DNA of 64,000 bases, from contig JAQTHZ010000001.1 of NCBI GenBank assembly GCA_029433365.1, positions 1-64,000 of the forward strand, written 5' to 3'. The position numbers were made by a program, and so were the translations under genes. Positions 52,345 through 61,378 of the stretch are shown here, one piece after another. Origin of the DNA: Orbaceae bacterium ESL0721. GTDB taxonomy: Bacteria; Pseudomonadota; Gammaproteobacteria; Enterobacterales; Orbaceae. The notes beneath the pieces were generated by a model, which made no database searches, was not told where the DNA came from, and saw nothing but the letters and a program-made list of their open reading frames with translations. The stretch's first letter is position 1. The number at the start of each line of letters is the position of its first letter.

Positions 52345-53120
52345 TGGCGATATATCTTTTCTACTCAATATTAAGCTATATTTTGCTGTTTTCGGTTGGT
52401 GCATCTATGGGGAGTTTTATCTATGTGGCTTTTTGCCGCTTTTCACCTCATCAATCAGTTGCCAATTATGTTGTGGAAATTACAGCTTCTCGCTCAAAAT
52501 GCCCTAATTGCCAGTCACAACTGCGTTATTGGCAGCTCATTCCGTTGCTTTCATGGCTGTTTTTAAAGGGGCGTTGCTATTATTGCCACTGTAAAATCGG
52601 TTGTTACTATCCACTTATCGAACTATTAATGGGATCTCTATTTCTGTTTATATCAATAGATAAAGGGTTAAATAATAAAACTTTTTTATTGCAGTTACTG
52701 CTCTGTTGGTTCTTACTTCTTGCTTTAATCGATTTTCACTTTTACCTGTTACCTGATCTGTTAACCCAACCGTTAATGTGGTTGGGTTTAATTTCTGCCT
52801 ATTTTAATTTGGGTTCTCTCTCTGTCGATATGGCGCTTTCAGGTATTTTTGCTGGGTACCTCTTATTAAAAGTACCCTCATCGCTATTTTATCTCTTTAC
52901 TAAAAAACGGGGACTTGGTGGAGGTGATATTAAATTACTCGCCGCTTTGGGTGGTTGGATCGCCTACCCTAATTTGCCAATTCTGCTTATTATCGCTTGC
53001 CTGTTAGGGATTATTTACTATCTGATTTTAAGCTGTTTTTTTGGTAAAAAAGGGGTAAAAATCATTCCATTTGGTCCGTTTCTCTTATTAAGTGGCTATG
53101 GAATGATCTATTTTTCTTAA
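52344..53120 (+). CDS. pilD: Prepilin peptidase/N-methylase (PilD/GspO)
   Basis: This polytopic aspartic protease cuts the prepilin leader and methylates Phe1. The 258-residue protein has the cytosolic zinc loop with two CxxC pairs (CPNCQSQ ... CYYCHCK), the first catalytic Asp in LIDFHFYLLPDLLT, and the second in LGGGDIKLLAALG (GxGD-type). It starts at ATG 52344, overlapping the hofC stop (TAATG). Confidence 0.94.
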   Translation: MAIYLFYSILSYILLFSVGASMGSFIYVAFCRFSPHQSVANYVVEITASRSKCPNCQSQLRYWQLIPLLSWLFLKGRCYYCHCKIGCYYPLIELLMGSLFLFISIDKGLNNKTFLLQLLLCWFLLLALIDFHFYLLPDLLTQPLMWLGLISAYFNLGSLSVDMALSGIFAGYLLLKVPSSLFYLFTKKRGLGGGDIKLLAALGGWIAYPNLPILLIIACLLGIIYYLILSCFFGKKGVKIIPFGPFLLLSGYGMIYFS

Positions 53121-53130
53121 ATTCTAAAGC

Positions 53131-53193
53131 AAAACCCTAAAACAAATTACATTAAAACCCTAAAGCAAAACTTTAAACCAAAACCCTAAAGCA
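53131..53193. repeat. Cluster of AACCCTAAA(A/G)CA words between pilD and pssA
   Basis: Three copies (53131-53144, 53154-53167, 53180-53193) of AAAACCCTAAARCA lie in the gap between the convergent genes, spaced 23-26 bases. The first has the exact 10-base core of the window-wide word; the others have AAAGCA. The last overlaps the pssA stop codon. Confidence 0.8.
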
Positions 53194-54541
53194 GACGTTT
53201 AATGATTCGATCTATGCGGATTCGACTAAGATGTTTGATCAATTTGTGTACCTGTTTTGGATAGAATTGACTTGCTTGAATTTGTTGAAAATGGGTAATC
53301 AGTGTTGTCTTCTCACGTATAGTATCAAGCTCTTTTTCAAGCGGCTGTTGTAGTTCATGTTTAGGATCATGTAGTAAAATGCCATTTTCTAGATCAAGAC
53401 GCCAAGCACGAGGGTTTAAGTTATTACCGGTAATTAAGATCCACTCGTTATCGATCCAGATCCCTTTTAAGTGATAACTATTTGTACCATCTTGCCATAG
53501 CCGAATGATCAACTGCCCTTTATCAACATAGTGTTGTAGACGTTCAATAAAGTTACGTAGGTTGATCTCATAAAGGTAAGGCAGACCACCAGAGATATTA
53601 AACGGTTTATCTTCAGGAATATAGAAATCATTTGCCACTTTATCGCCGATAATTAGCTCAACTTGCCGACCTTTACGCAGTAACCGGATAATATCACGCA
53701 TGATGATATTAGGAAGATTAAAGTAGGGCGTACAGAAGGTTGCTTTCTCTTGAGTGATATTGATTAGGTGATGGATGATCTTATTTAAGGCGTTATTTTT
53801 GGCTACCCCTACAATTGGTGTCACCGATAACTGATTATTATTGGCATCACCTTGGTAACCATAATTGGCACTCATTAATTGGTGACGCAGCTCTTTTATA
53901 TCAGATTTTATCTGCTTACGGCTTTTGTGTTCCCCACTATCTAATCTTTGGGTAGCAGAAGATGTGAGAAAATAATCATTAATATAGTTGACCATACTAT
54001 CAGCTAACTGTTTATTGGTGATAATGTGATAGCGATCGTAGCGGTAATTCTCTAATTTATGCAGATAGACATTATTAATGCTGGCACCAGTATAGAGGAC
54101 AGTATCATCAATAATTGAGCCTTTAAGATGTAAAACGCCAAGAACTTCGCGGCGATTGATTGGAACACCAAAAATAGGGATATCAACATTTGGATATTTT
54201 TGGCGCATTGCATGGTAGTAATGTGCATTACTTTCGCCCGATTTTTCGCCAATCCGTCCACGTTGCGCACGGTGCCAATCAACAAAAATTTTGATATCAA
54301 GTTGTGGTTTTTCAATTTTGGTTTGATAGAGTGCCTCTAACAACTCTCTTCCCGCTTCATCACGTTCAAGATAGAGAGCAATAATATAGATGCGTTTTTC
54401 TGCATTTTGGATCAGATCTAATAGTGTTAACCGATATGTTTTAGGGTCATATAAGATATGATAATCTGAGGCACGTTGCTCTATTTTAGGTAACTCATCA
54501 AGATGTTTTTGATGATTATATTTGATAAAAGGTATACGCAT
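53186..54541 (-). CDS. pssA: Phosphatidylserine synthase PssA
   Basis: PssA makes phosphatidylserine from CDP-diacylglycerol and serine, the first step to phosphatidylethanolamine. The 451-residue, phospholipase-D-superfamily protein has two HxK motifs: VLHLKGSIIDDTVLYTGASI and SYHLKGIWIDNEWILITGNN, the latter followed by NPRAWRLDLENG. This is the membrane-associated enteric type. The 13-bp word's core lies in the gene at 54437-54446. Confidence 0.95.
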   Translation of the reverse strand: MRIPFIKYNHQKHLDELPKIEQRASDYHILYDPKTYRLTLLDLIQNAEKRIYIIALYLERDEAGRELLEALYQTKIEKPQLDIKIFVDWHRAQRGRIGEKSGESNAHYYHAMRQKYPNVDIPIFGVPINRREVLGVLHLKGSIIDDTVLYTGASINNVYLHKLENYRYDRYHIITNKQLADSMVNYINDYFLTSSATQRLDSGEHKSRKQIKSDIKELRHQLMSANYGYQGDANNNQLSVTPIVGVAKNNALNKIIHHLINITQEKATFCTPYFNLPNIIMRDIIRLLRKGRQVELIIGDKVANDFYIPEDKPFNISGGLPYLYEINLRNFIERLQHYVDKGQLIIRLWQDGTNSYHLKGIWIDNEWILITGNNLNPRAWRLDLENGILLHDPKHELQQPLEKELDTIREKTTLITHFQQIQASQFYPKQVHKLIKHLSRIRIDRIIKRLL

Positions 54542-54760
54542 ATTGATACTGTTTTTTATAAACTACTGTTTAATAAACTATTATTTAATATAGTCATAAT
54601 GACAAGTTTTCAAAAGAGACAGAATTTAAAAATCTACTATTTATTATTTTAGATAAATAACTGATCAATATAAAAATGCCATTTAATAAAAGTGTCAAAA
54701 CTCTGTTTAATTAGATTAACTAAGATGTTGCATAGCATAACATATTTTAACAAATAAAAT

Positions 54761-54795
54761 AATCATCCCGAGAACTTGCAGTTAACGGGATGATT
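54761..54795 (-). terminator. Terminator of the AI-2E transporter gene
   Basis: AATCATCCCG pairs perfectly with CGGGATGATT (10 bp), immediately after the minus-strand stop codon and followed on that strand by ATTTTATTTG. Confidence 0.8.
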
Positions 54796-55862
54796 TATGG
54801 ATTAATGGGCTGTTTATATTCATCTATCCACGCCCAGATTAATTTATAACTTAAAGCGAGCACGACCGGCCCAATAAATAGACCCATAAGACCAAAACTA
54901 AAGAGACCACCAATTACACCGAAAAGAATTAACAAGAATGGCAGATCCGCCCCTCTTTTAATTAAGTAGGCGCGCATAACACTATCTAATGTAGTTAATA
55001 TTATCGCAACAACAATCAGAATAATTGCTGAGATAGTGTGACCAACCCAAAATTGCCAGATGATAGCACCTAACATCACAATTACAGGCCCAATTTGGGC
55101 GACACAACAGATAAATAAGATAAAAGTGATAACGCCGGCATAGGGGAGATCAGTCAGAATAAAACTGAGCCCACCAATTAAGGTTAAGGTTATCGCCGTT
55201 ACCACAACACCAAGCGCAACTGCACGAATGGATTGCCCAGCTAAGGTTACAGCAATTGCACCATATTGGGTAGAGAGTCGATTCGCAAGTAGATAGATAT
55301 ATTTAGTCACTAACTCCCCTTTGAGATAGAGCAGAGCACTAAATACAATCATGACACCGCCATGGAAAGCGAAAACGGTAATATTTGCTGCCTGTTCTAA
55401 CATCCAAGAGATCATTGTGCCAATATAGGGTTGCGCATATTTAATTAAATCAGATCCATCAGTTTTGATCACCTCTAGCCATTTTTGGTGTAACTCTTCA
55501 CCAAAAAGAGGAATTCGACTCATCCAATCTAAACTTGGTAGTGATTGCAGTGGAAGTGTTTTAGTCCACTCAATTAAATAGTGCCCATTTTTAGTAATAC
55601 TAAAAATAATTAAAATAAAAGGGATTATGAAAAATAGCGATAAAATAACGGTCATTACCATCACAGATAAGATCCGTTTATTGAATAAAATATGTTGAAT
55701 TTTAATCATTAAAGGCCATGTAGCAATTACCACCATGACAGCCCAGAAAAAGCCAAATAGGAAAACCTCTACAACCCGAAAAGTGAAAATAATGAGGAGT
55801 CCGATAATCAGTAAATTAAAAATGAGTTTTAATAGATCGTAACTATTTTTGGTTGATGACAT
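54795..55862 (-). CDS. ydiK: AI-2E family transporter YdiK
   Basis: The 355-residue inner-membrane protein has about seven to eight helices and the family's conserved end (GVIGGLFSFGLMGLFIGPVVLALSY). Members export small molecules or exchange ions; the substrate for YdiK is unclear. The closeness to enteric YdiK is judged from overall pattern (VEVFLFGFFWAVMVVIATWP). Confidence 0.85.
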   Translation of the reverse strand: MSSTKNSYDLLKLIFNLLIIGLLIIFTFRVVEVFLFGFFWAVMVVIATWPLMIKIQHILFNKRILSVMVMTVILSLFFIIPFILIIFSITKNGHYLIEWTKTLPLQSLPSLDWMSRIPLFGEELHQKWLEVIKTDGSDLIKYAQPYIGTMISWMLEQAANITVFAFHGGVMIVFSALLYLKGELVTKYIYLLANRLSTQYGAIAVTLAGQSIRAVALGVVVTAITLTLIGGLSFILTDLPYAGVITFILFICCVAQIGPVIVMLGAIIWQFWVGHTISAIILIVVAIILTTLDSVMRAYLIKRGADLPFLLILFGVIGGLFSFGLMGLFIGPVVLALSYKLIWAWIDEYKQPINP

Positions 55863-56002
55863 GTTGATTCCACATAAATTGTCGTAAAATAAAAAAGTTA
55901 AGAGGTAGATGGATTTTAAGCAAACAGTGTTATTATACGCACATTATCCTTAAAATCATATGATAAAAGCTTATCCATACTGTTACGTAAAGGAGACTTT
56001 AA

Positions 56003-56563
56003 ATGAGAGAAACTAAGATGAAAAAAAGTAGAATTGCAACTATGTTGAAATTACCATTTATAACCGTTATGCTTCTTGGCACTTTGCTTTCAGCTTGTGC
56101 TACTCCAAACTCATCACAATCTGATAAATCATCAAAAACGGCTAATCTTAATAGTGTTGCCCCTTTCCCTGAAGCTAAAGCAGGATATACAAGGTATGTT
56201 GTAAATGTACCGAAAAAGGGTGATGAAGATAACTTCCGTGTAGAGTTAATTATTGGCAAAAATAGTGAAGTGGATTGTAATTTGCATAAATTAGCTGGAA
56301 CTATAAAGAAAGAGGAGCTACAAGGTTGGGGTTATTATTACTATGTAGTTGAAGGTGTTGACCGTAATAATGGCATGGTCTCTACAATGATGGCTTGTCC
56401 AACCACTGAAACCAAAACAGAGTTTGTGACATTAAATCATAGTCTTGCTGTTTTAGATTATAATAGTAAATTACCAATTGTTGTCTACGCCCCATCTGAT
56501 CTACAGGTTAAATATCAGATTTGGACAGTCAAAGGAAAAGCTGAATCCGCTGTGATTGAGTAA
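56003..56563 (+). CDS. eco: Ecotin, serine protease inhibitor, as a probable lipoprotein
   Basis: Ecotin is a dimeric inhibitor of trypsin-fold proteases. The mature part matches well: VELIIGKNSEVDCNLHKLAG, GWGYYYYVVEGV, the reactive loop VSTMMACP (P1 Met), and LPIVVYAPSDLQVKYQIW. The two cysteines of the loop disulfide are present. Unusually, the signal peptide ends in a lipobox (TLLSAC) instead of the normal soluble cleavage site. Together with a Ser/Lys-rich linker this suggests an outer-membrane-anchored inhibitor. It starts at ATG 56003 with AAAGGAG 7 bases before. It could protect against host gut proteases. Confidence 0.93.
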   Translation: MRETKMKKSRIATMLKLPFITVMLLGTLLSACATPNSSQSDKSSKTANLNSVAPFPEAKAGYTRYVVNVPKKGDEDNFRVELIIGKNSEVDCNLHKLAGTIKKEELQGWGYYYYVVEGVDRNNGMVSTMMACPTTETKTEFVTLNHSLAVLDYNSKLPIVVYAPSDLQVKYQIWTVKGKAESAVIE

Positions 56564-56580
56564 TTTTTTTAAACTCTAAT

Positions 56581-56607
56581 CGCCGATATTAATCGGCGGT
56601 TTTTTTA
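56581..56607 (+). terminator. Terminator of ecotin gene
   Basis: CGCCGAT pairs with ATCGGCG around a 4-base loop, followed by G and T8. It starts 17 bases after the stop codon. Confidence 0.9.
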
Positions 56608-56671
56608 TATGGTTTGTAGTAAAAAAATTTTATCTTTTCTTGCATATCTAAATAAGTGTGGTCTAAATTAT

Positions 56672-57160
56672 ATGAAGTTGATCATTCCAGATTTATCAAC
56701 AATATCAAATTGGTTAGATAAAATGGGTATTGAAAGTTATCAATGTGGTTATTGTGATGCTTTGCATATAGCCTATTTACGTAACAGTGCTGATATTTTT
56801 GATGCTAAGCTTGATCTGATAGATGGAGTGATCTCTTTTTCAATAATTGTTGAAGTCAAGCCCTCAACTGTCATCTCTCTACAGGCCGAACTGAGTCAAA
56901 TTAATGCATCCTCGCATTTTGTTAAGATCTTCCTTGATGTGCCTGATGAAGTTTACCCTAAAATGATTTTTCGTCATGTACTAGGTAGTTCAGTTGGCAT
57001 AGCAGAAACTCAGTTTATGCTATTTTTTACCGAGACTGAAAAAGAGGTTTTACATATTATTAATGAGTTAAATAGTCATGATGTTCTTCTTTCACAAGAA
57101 GATTTTGCCAGTTATGATGAAGTTGAATCAATAAGAGATAAAAATCACACTTACCATTAG
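56672..57160 (+). CDS. ybjN: YbjN-family protein
   Basis: The 162-residue soluble protein aligns with E. coli YbjN along its whole length: MKLIIPDLSTISNWLDKMGI, CDALHIAYLRNSADIFDAKL, DLIDGVISFSIIVEVKPS, LSQINASSHFVKIFLD. YbjN affects motility, stress response and colony traits when altered, by unknown means, and has a chaperone-like fold. I choose ATG 56672 because it matches the E. coli start; an upstream frame extension overlaps the ecotin terminator. Confidence 0.9.
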   Translation: MKLIIPDLSTISNWLDKMGIESYQCGYCDALHIAYLRNSADIFDAKLDLIDGVISFSIIVEVKPSTVISLQAELSQINASSHFVKIFLDVPDEVYPKMIFRHVLGSSVGIAETQFMLFFTETEKEVLHIINELNSHDVLLSQEDFASYDEVESIRDKNHTYH

Positions 57161-57205
57161 TTGTAAAACTGTTTACAACTATATCATTCAAGATAAATTT
57201 ACCTC

Positions 57206-57250
57206 ATGTTTTAGAATTAAATGTTTTAGGGTTAAATGTATTAGGATTAC
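57206..57250. repeat. Three 15-bp tandem units containing the recurring word
   Basis: ATGTTTTAGAATTAA, ATGTTTTAGGGTTAA and ATGTATTAGGATTAC follow each other exactly. The middle one is a perfect copy of the window-wide word; its neighbours differ by two and three bases. Confidence 0.85.
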
Positions 57251-57652
57251 TGATCTTTTCTATCATTTTATAATACCAATCATCGGTCCGATTGATTAAA
57301 ATATAAACACTTAATTTTTAAAGTGAAAATTTTCACTTTTTTAGGTAGACATATTTGCAAAATAGGGTATTTTATGCACGGTAATGTGAGGTGGATTTTA
57401 CCTATTTATGTTGCACTTTTTCATGGGCAAAAATGGTAGAAGTGTTACCTAATTACCTCGGTTTCATCGTGATATTATGCGGTTATTACAGTTAATATAA
57501 TTAATATTAATTAGATAAATCGTTATTTTAGTAGTAGATGCGGTAAAATTTGGGGCTTGTTATTCTGCTTTATAAAATCTCTCATTTTTGAGAGTGATAA
57601 AGTTTAAATAATGGGCTTGTGTTTGACATGTAATATCCCTAGAGGAGAAGTG
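57251..57652. other. Upstream region of potF
   Basis: No gene is visible. It is AT-rich, with likely promoter sequence for potF, and ends in an AGAGGAG ribosome-binding site. Confidence 0.4.
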
Positions 57653-58768
57653 GTGAGCATGTTTACTCAACGTAAAAAAATTCTTTCAATCATCGCTGGT
57701 ATTTCACTAGCATTCTCTCAATCTGCTGTTGCCAAAGAGCGCGTTGTGCACTTTTATAACTGGGCAGGGCAAATTGGTTCCCAAACTATCTCTGATTTTG
57801 AAAAGTCGACCGGTATTAAGCTGGTTTATGATGTTTACGATTCAAATGAAGTCCTTGAAGGTAAATTGATGGCGGGTCACTCTGGGTTTGATGTTGTCTC
57901 CCCTTCAGATAGCTTTTTAGCTAGACAGATTCAATCAGATATATATCTACCTTTAGATAAAAGTAAACTCCCTAATTGGAAAAATCTTGACCCCAATTTG
58001 ATGAAATTGATGGCAAATCATGATCCTGATAATAAATACGCGATTCCTTATGTTTGGATGACGACAGGTATTGGTTATAACATCGATAAAGTTAAAGAGC
58101 GACTAGGTGAAAATGCACCTGTTGATAGTTGGGATTTAGTTTTCAAACCTGAGAATATGGAAAAACTTAAAGATTGCGGTGTAGCATTTTTAGATGCCCC
58201 TACTGAAATCTTTGCAAGTGCTTTGCGTTACTTAGGGAAAGATCCAAATAGTACTGATGCAAAAGATTATACCGGTGCTGCTTATGATCTATTAGCTAAA
58301 GTTCGACCAAATATCCGTTATTTCCACTCATCACAATATATTACTGATCTCGCTAATGGTGATATTTGTGTGATTTTAGGTTGGTCAGGTGATATTTTAC
58401 AATCACGTGATAGAGCTAATGAGTCACATAATGGTGTCCATATCGGTTATCAAATTCCTAAAGAGGGCGCTTTAGTCTTTTTTGATACTTTGGCAATTCC
58501 AAAGGATTCTAAAAATGTAGATTCAGCTCTTGAATTTCTAAATTTTATAATGAAACCAGAAATTGCAGCACAAGTGACTAACGATGTAAAATTCGCTAGC
58601 GCCAATAAAGTTGCTAATGATGAGTTTGTAAAAACCGACATCAAAAATGATCCGGCGATCTACCCTAAACCAGAAGTGATGGAAAAATTATTTACTTTAA
58701 AGGTGCAGGATCCAAAGCTTGATCGAATTATTACTCGAACTTGGACAAAAATGAAAACCGGTAAATAA
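57653..58768 (+). CDS. potF: Putrescine-binding periplasmic protein PotF
   Basis: This is the solute receptor of the PotFGHI putrescine ABC importer. It has a signal peptide (KKILSIIAGISLAFSQSAVA) and a close match to E. coli PotF: VVHFYNWAGQ, TGIKLVYDVYDSNEVLEGKL, WKNLDPNLMKL, ATTGIGYN-type, RPNIRYFHSSQYITDLANGD, LGWSGD. The PotF rather than PotD pattern (SxEVLEGKLMAG) is clear. The GTG at 57653 lies 5 bases after AGGAG; an ATG six bases on (57659) is an alternative start. Confidence 0.94.
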   Translation: MSMFTQRKKILSIIAGISLAFSQSAVAKERVVHFYNWAGQIGSQTISDFEKSTGIKLVYDVYDSNEVLEGKLMAGHSGFDVVSPSDSFLARQIQSDIYLPLDKSKLPNWKNLDPNLMKLMANHDPDNKYAIPYVWMTTGIGYNIDKVKERLGENAPVDSWDLVFKPENMEKLKDCGVAFLDAPTEIFASALRYLGKDPNSTDAKDYTGAAYDLLAKVRPNIRYFHSSQYITDLANGDICVILGWSGDILQSRDRANESHNGVHIGYQIPKEGALVFFDTLAIPKDSKNVDSALEFLNFIMKPEIAAQVTNDVKFASANKVANDEFVKTDIKNDPAIYPKPEVMEKLFTLKVQDPKLDRIITRTWTKMKTGK

Positions 58769-58860
58769 CCATTTTTATAAATGATAGTTTTATAAATAAC
58801 TGTTTTATAAATAATTGTTTTTATAAATAACAGTTTTTGTAAACAACCGGTTTTTTAAAG
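58769..58860. repeat. 15-bp repeats of GTTTTATAAATAACT behind potF
   Basis: About five drifting copies of GTTTTATAAATAACT follow the stop codon. No hairpin of note is seen. Confidence 0.65.
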
Positions 58861-58944
58861 TTCTATTCATTATCTTCTGCCGATAAATAGAGTAAAATAG
58901 GTTTTTATACCTTTAATGGGTTCCTGTAAAACCCAGAACTATAT

Positions 58945-58962
58945 CAGTGAGATTGATCACAA
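58945..58962 (+). promoter_or_regulatory. Possible CRP-type site upstream of potG
   Basis: AGTGAGATTGATCACA has the two half-sites (A/T)GTGA and TCACA with the canonical 6-base spacer. It lies 92 bases before potG and could drive a separate potGHI transcript. No clear -10 box was fixed. Confidence 0.4.
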
Positions 58963-58989
58963 GATTATAGATACAGAGAAAATAGTAGA

Positions 58990-59027
58990 CGGAAGGATTA
59001 GATTAATCTTTCCGTTTCGTTTTTTTG
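58990..59027 (+). terminator. Terminator between potF and potG
   Basis: CGGAAGGATTA pairs with TAATCTTTCCG (11 bp with one G-U), followed by TTTCGTTTTTTT. It would end potF messages and leave the rest of the operon to read-through or to its own promoter. The stem ends about 40 bases before the potG start. Confidence 0.85.
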
Positions 59028-59053
59028 ACTTGTTGTTATGAGGAAAAGTGCCA

Positions 59054-60190
59054 GTGAATAATAAAACAACAATTCAGGTTCAGCCTAAAAAAAAGATGAT
59101 AACGCCGCTTTTAGAGATTAAAAATCTAACTAAAGTGTTTAACGATGAATATTACGCAGTAGATGATGTTAATTTGACCATTTATGAAGGTGAAATTTTT
59201 GCGTTATTAGGCGCATCTGGTAGTGGTAAATCAACACTTCTACGTATGCTAGCTGGTTTTGAGCAACCGACAGCAGGTCAGATAATTCTTGATGGTAAAG
59301 ATCTCTCATCAGTTCCCCCTTATAATCGACCAATCAATATGATGTTCCAATCATATGCACTTTTTCCTCACATGACAGTTGAGCAAAATATCGCTTTCGG
59401 TTTGAAGCAGGATAATTTGAGCCGAGCAGAGATCCAAAGTCGCGTTAAAGAGATGTTAGCTCTTGTACATATGGAGCAGTATGGTAAGCGTAAACCGCAT
59501 CAGCTCTCTGGTGGGCAACGTCAGCGTGTTGCTTTAGCCCGTTCTTTAGCTAAAAGACCAAAATTATTGCTCTTAGATGAACCAATGGGTGCATTAGATA
59601 AACAGTTAAGAGATCGTATGCAGCTTGAAGTGGTCAATATTTTAGAGAAAGTGGGAGCGACCTGCGTTATGGTAACCCATGATCAAGAAGAGGCGATGAC
59701 CATGGCTGGTCGTATTGCCATCATGAATAAAGGGCAATTTGTTCAAATAGGTGAACCGGAAGAGATCTATGAACATCCGAATTGCCGTTATAGCGCTCAA
59801 TTTATCGGATCAGTAAATATATTTGAGGGGATGTTACAAGATACACTTGAAGATGGATTGATTATTAACTGTCCAATGTTAAAACATCCATTAAAAGTTG
59901 ATTATGACTCTCCTGCGGTTGAAGGGGTGCCTATTCAAGTAGCGCTTCGTCCTGAAAAGATTAAACTTTGTGATGCCATTCCTGATACTGGATATAACTA
60001 TGCAGGTGGTGAAGTAGTTGATATCGCCTATCTAGGTGATCTCTCAATCTATCATGTAAAACTAGCTAGTGGGCAGATTATAATTGCGCAATTACAGAAT
60101 GAACATCGTTACCGGAAAGGTATGCCAACTTGGGGAGATGAGATATATCTCTCGTGGGATATTGATAGCTGTGTTGTATTGGCAGAGTAA
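59054..60190 (+). CDS. potG: Putrescine ABC importer ATPase PotG
   Basis: This is the ATPase of PotFGHI, 378 aa. Walker A is [16 protein letters not shown], the signature is KPHQLSGGQRQRVALARSLA, Walker B is LLLLDEPMGALDK, and the switch is VMVTHDQEEAMTMAG. The C-terminal TOBE domain follows (VALRPEKIKLCD). The GTG at 59054 is chosen because the resulting N-terminus aligns in length with E. coli PotG; a GTG two codons earlier is too close to the ribosome-binding site. Confidence 0.95.
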   Translation: MNNKTTIQVQPKKKMITPLLEIKNLTKVFNDEYYAVDDVNLTIYEGEIFALLGASGSGKSTLLRMLAGFEQPTAGQIILDGKDLSSVPPYNRPINMMFQSYALFPHMTVEQNIAFGLKQDNLSRAEIQSRVKEMLALVHMEQYGKRKPHQLSGGQRQRVALARSLAKRPKLLLLDEPMGALDKQLRDRMQLEVVNILEKVGATCVMVTHDQEEAMTMAGRIAIMNKGQFVQIGEPEEIYEHPNCRYSAQFIGSVNIFEGMLQDTLEDGLIINCPMLKHPLKVDYDSPAVEGVPIQVALRPEKIKLCDAIPDTGYNYAGGEVVDIAYLGDLSIYHVKLASGQIIIAQLQNEHRYRKGMPTWGDEIYLSWDIDSCVVLAE

Positions 60191-60208
60191 CGGAGCGAGG
60201 ATTGAGTA

Positions 60209-61378
60209 ATGCGAAAAATCGTATTGGGTCTGTTTCTAAATGGTATTGAACTATTAGCTATCTATCTCTATTCAAACAGTATTGACACTGTACCTCCATT
60301 TTTAGAGGCAATAATTATTGCAATGTCATGCTGTTTTCTACTCTCTTTATCTGGATTACTATTAACGCAATATAGACCATCAAATTTTGCCTATCGCCTG
60401 ATTATTGCTGGGAGTTGGGTATTTTTACCTGTTGGATTGGTTACTATCATTTTTGCAGGAAGAGAGAAGCGTAAATTAGATGATAAATCAGATTTGATGA
60501 CACTTTATGGTCGTCTGGTTGTAATAGCCATCCCCTATTTATGGATGTTACTGCTATTTTTATTACCGTTTTTAATTGTCTTTAAAATTAGCTTCTCTGA
60601 AATGATTCGAGCGATCCCACCTTATACGGATCTGTTAAATTTTGAAGATGGCATATTAAATATCGCCCTCAATTTTGGCAATTATCTTAATCTTATTAGT
60701 GATACTCTCTATATCAATGCCTATTTACAGTCATTAAAAATTGCTGCTGTTTCAACATTTTTATGTATTTTATTAGGTTATCCACTCGCATGGGCGATTA
60801 CACAATGTAAACCAACTACTCGAAATATTCTATTATTACTCATTATCTTACCCTCTTGGACCTCATTTTTAATTCGTGTCTATGCATGGATGGGCATTTT
60901 AAAAAATAATGGATTACTTAATAATTTTTTAGAGTGGTTAGGCGTTATCGATCACCCTCTGATTATTATTAATACCAATATTGCTGTCTATATTGGAATT
61001 GTCTACTCCTATCTACCTTTTGTGGTGTTACCGATTTATACATCATTAAGCAAGGTAGATACTACTTTAATTGAAGCTGCATTAGATCTTGGCTGCAAAC
61101 CATTAGAGACATTTTTCAAAATTATTATGCCATTAACCAAAGGTGGTGTTATTGCGGGCGGAATGTTGGTATTTATCCCTGCCGTTGGTGAATATGTTAT
61201 CCCAGAACTATTGGGTGGTTCAGATACCTTAATGATAGGTAAGGTATTATGGCAGGAGTTTTTCAATAATCGTGATTGGCCAGCAGCATCAGCAGTGGCA
61301 TCAATTATGTTATTAATTTTGATTGTGCCGATCTTCTATTTTAATAAATTCCAAAATCGGCAAATGGGAGGCAAATAG
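60209..61378 (+). CDS. potH: Putrescine ABC importer permease PotH, N-terminally extended
   Basis: The last 290 residues match PotH closely: YLWMLLLFLLPFLIVFKISF, ITQCKPTTRNILLLLIILPS, WTSFLIRVYAWMGILKNNG, the EAA loop IEAALDLGCKPLETFFKIIMP, and IPAVGEYVIPELLGG. Ahead of this are about 95 extra residues with three hydrophobic helices (starting VLGLFLNGIELLAIYLYS), which E. coli PotH (317 aa) lacks. The ATG at 60209 has a modest ribosome-binding site, and the extension is continuous with the core. Confidence 0.92.
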   Translation: MRKIVLGLFLNGIELLAIYLYSNSIDTVPPFLEAIIIAMSCCFLLSLSGLLLTQYRPSNFAYRLIIAGSWVFLPVGLVTIIFAGREKRKLDDKSDLMTLYGRLVVIAIPYLWMLLLFLLPFLIVFKISFSEMIRAIPPYTDLLNFEDGILNIALNFGNYLNLISDTLYINAYLQSLKIAAVSTFLCILLGYPLAWAITQCKPTTRNILLLLIILPSWTSFLIRVYAWMGILKNNGLLNNFLEWLGVIDHPLIIINTNIAVYIGIVYSYLPFVVLPIYTSLSKVDTTLIEAALDLGCKPLETFFKIIMPLTKGGVIAGGMLVFIPAVGEYVIPELLGGSDTLMIGKVLWQEFFNNRDWPAASAVASIMLLILIVPIFYFNKFQNRQMGGK

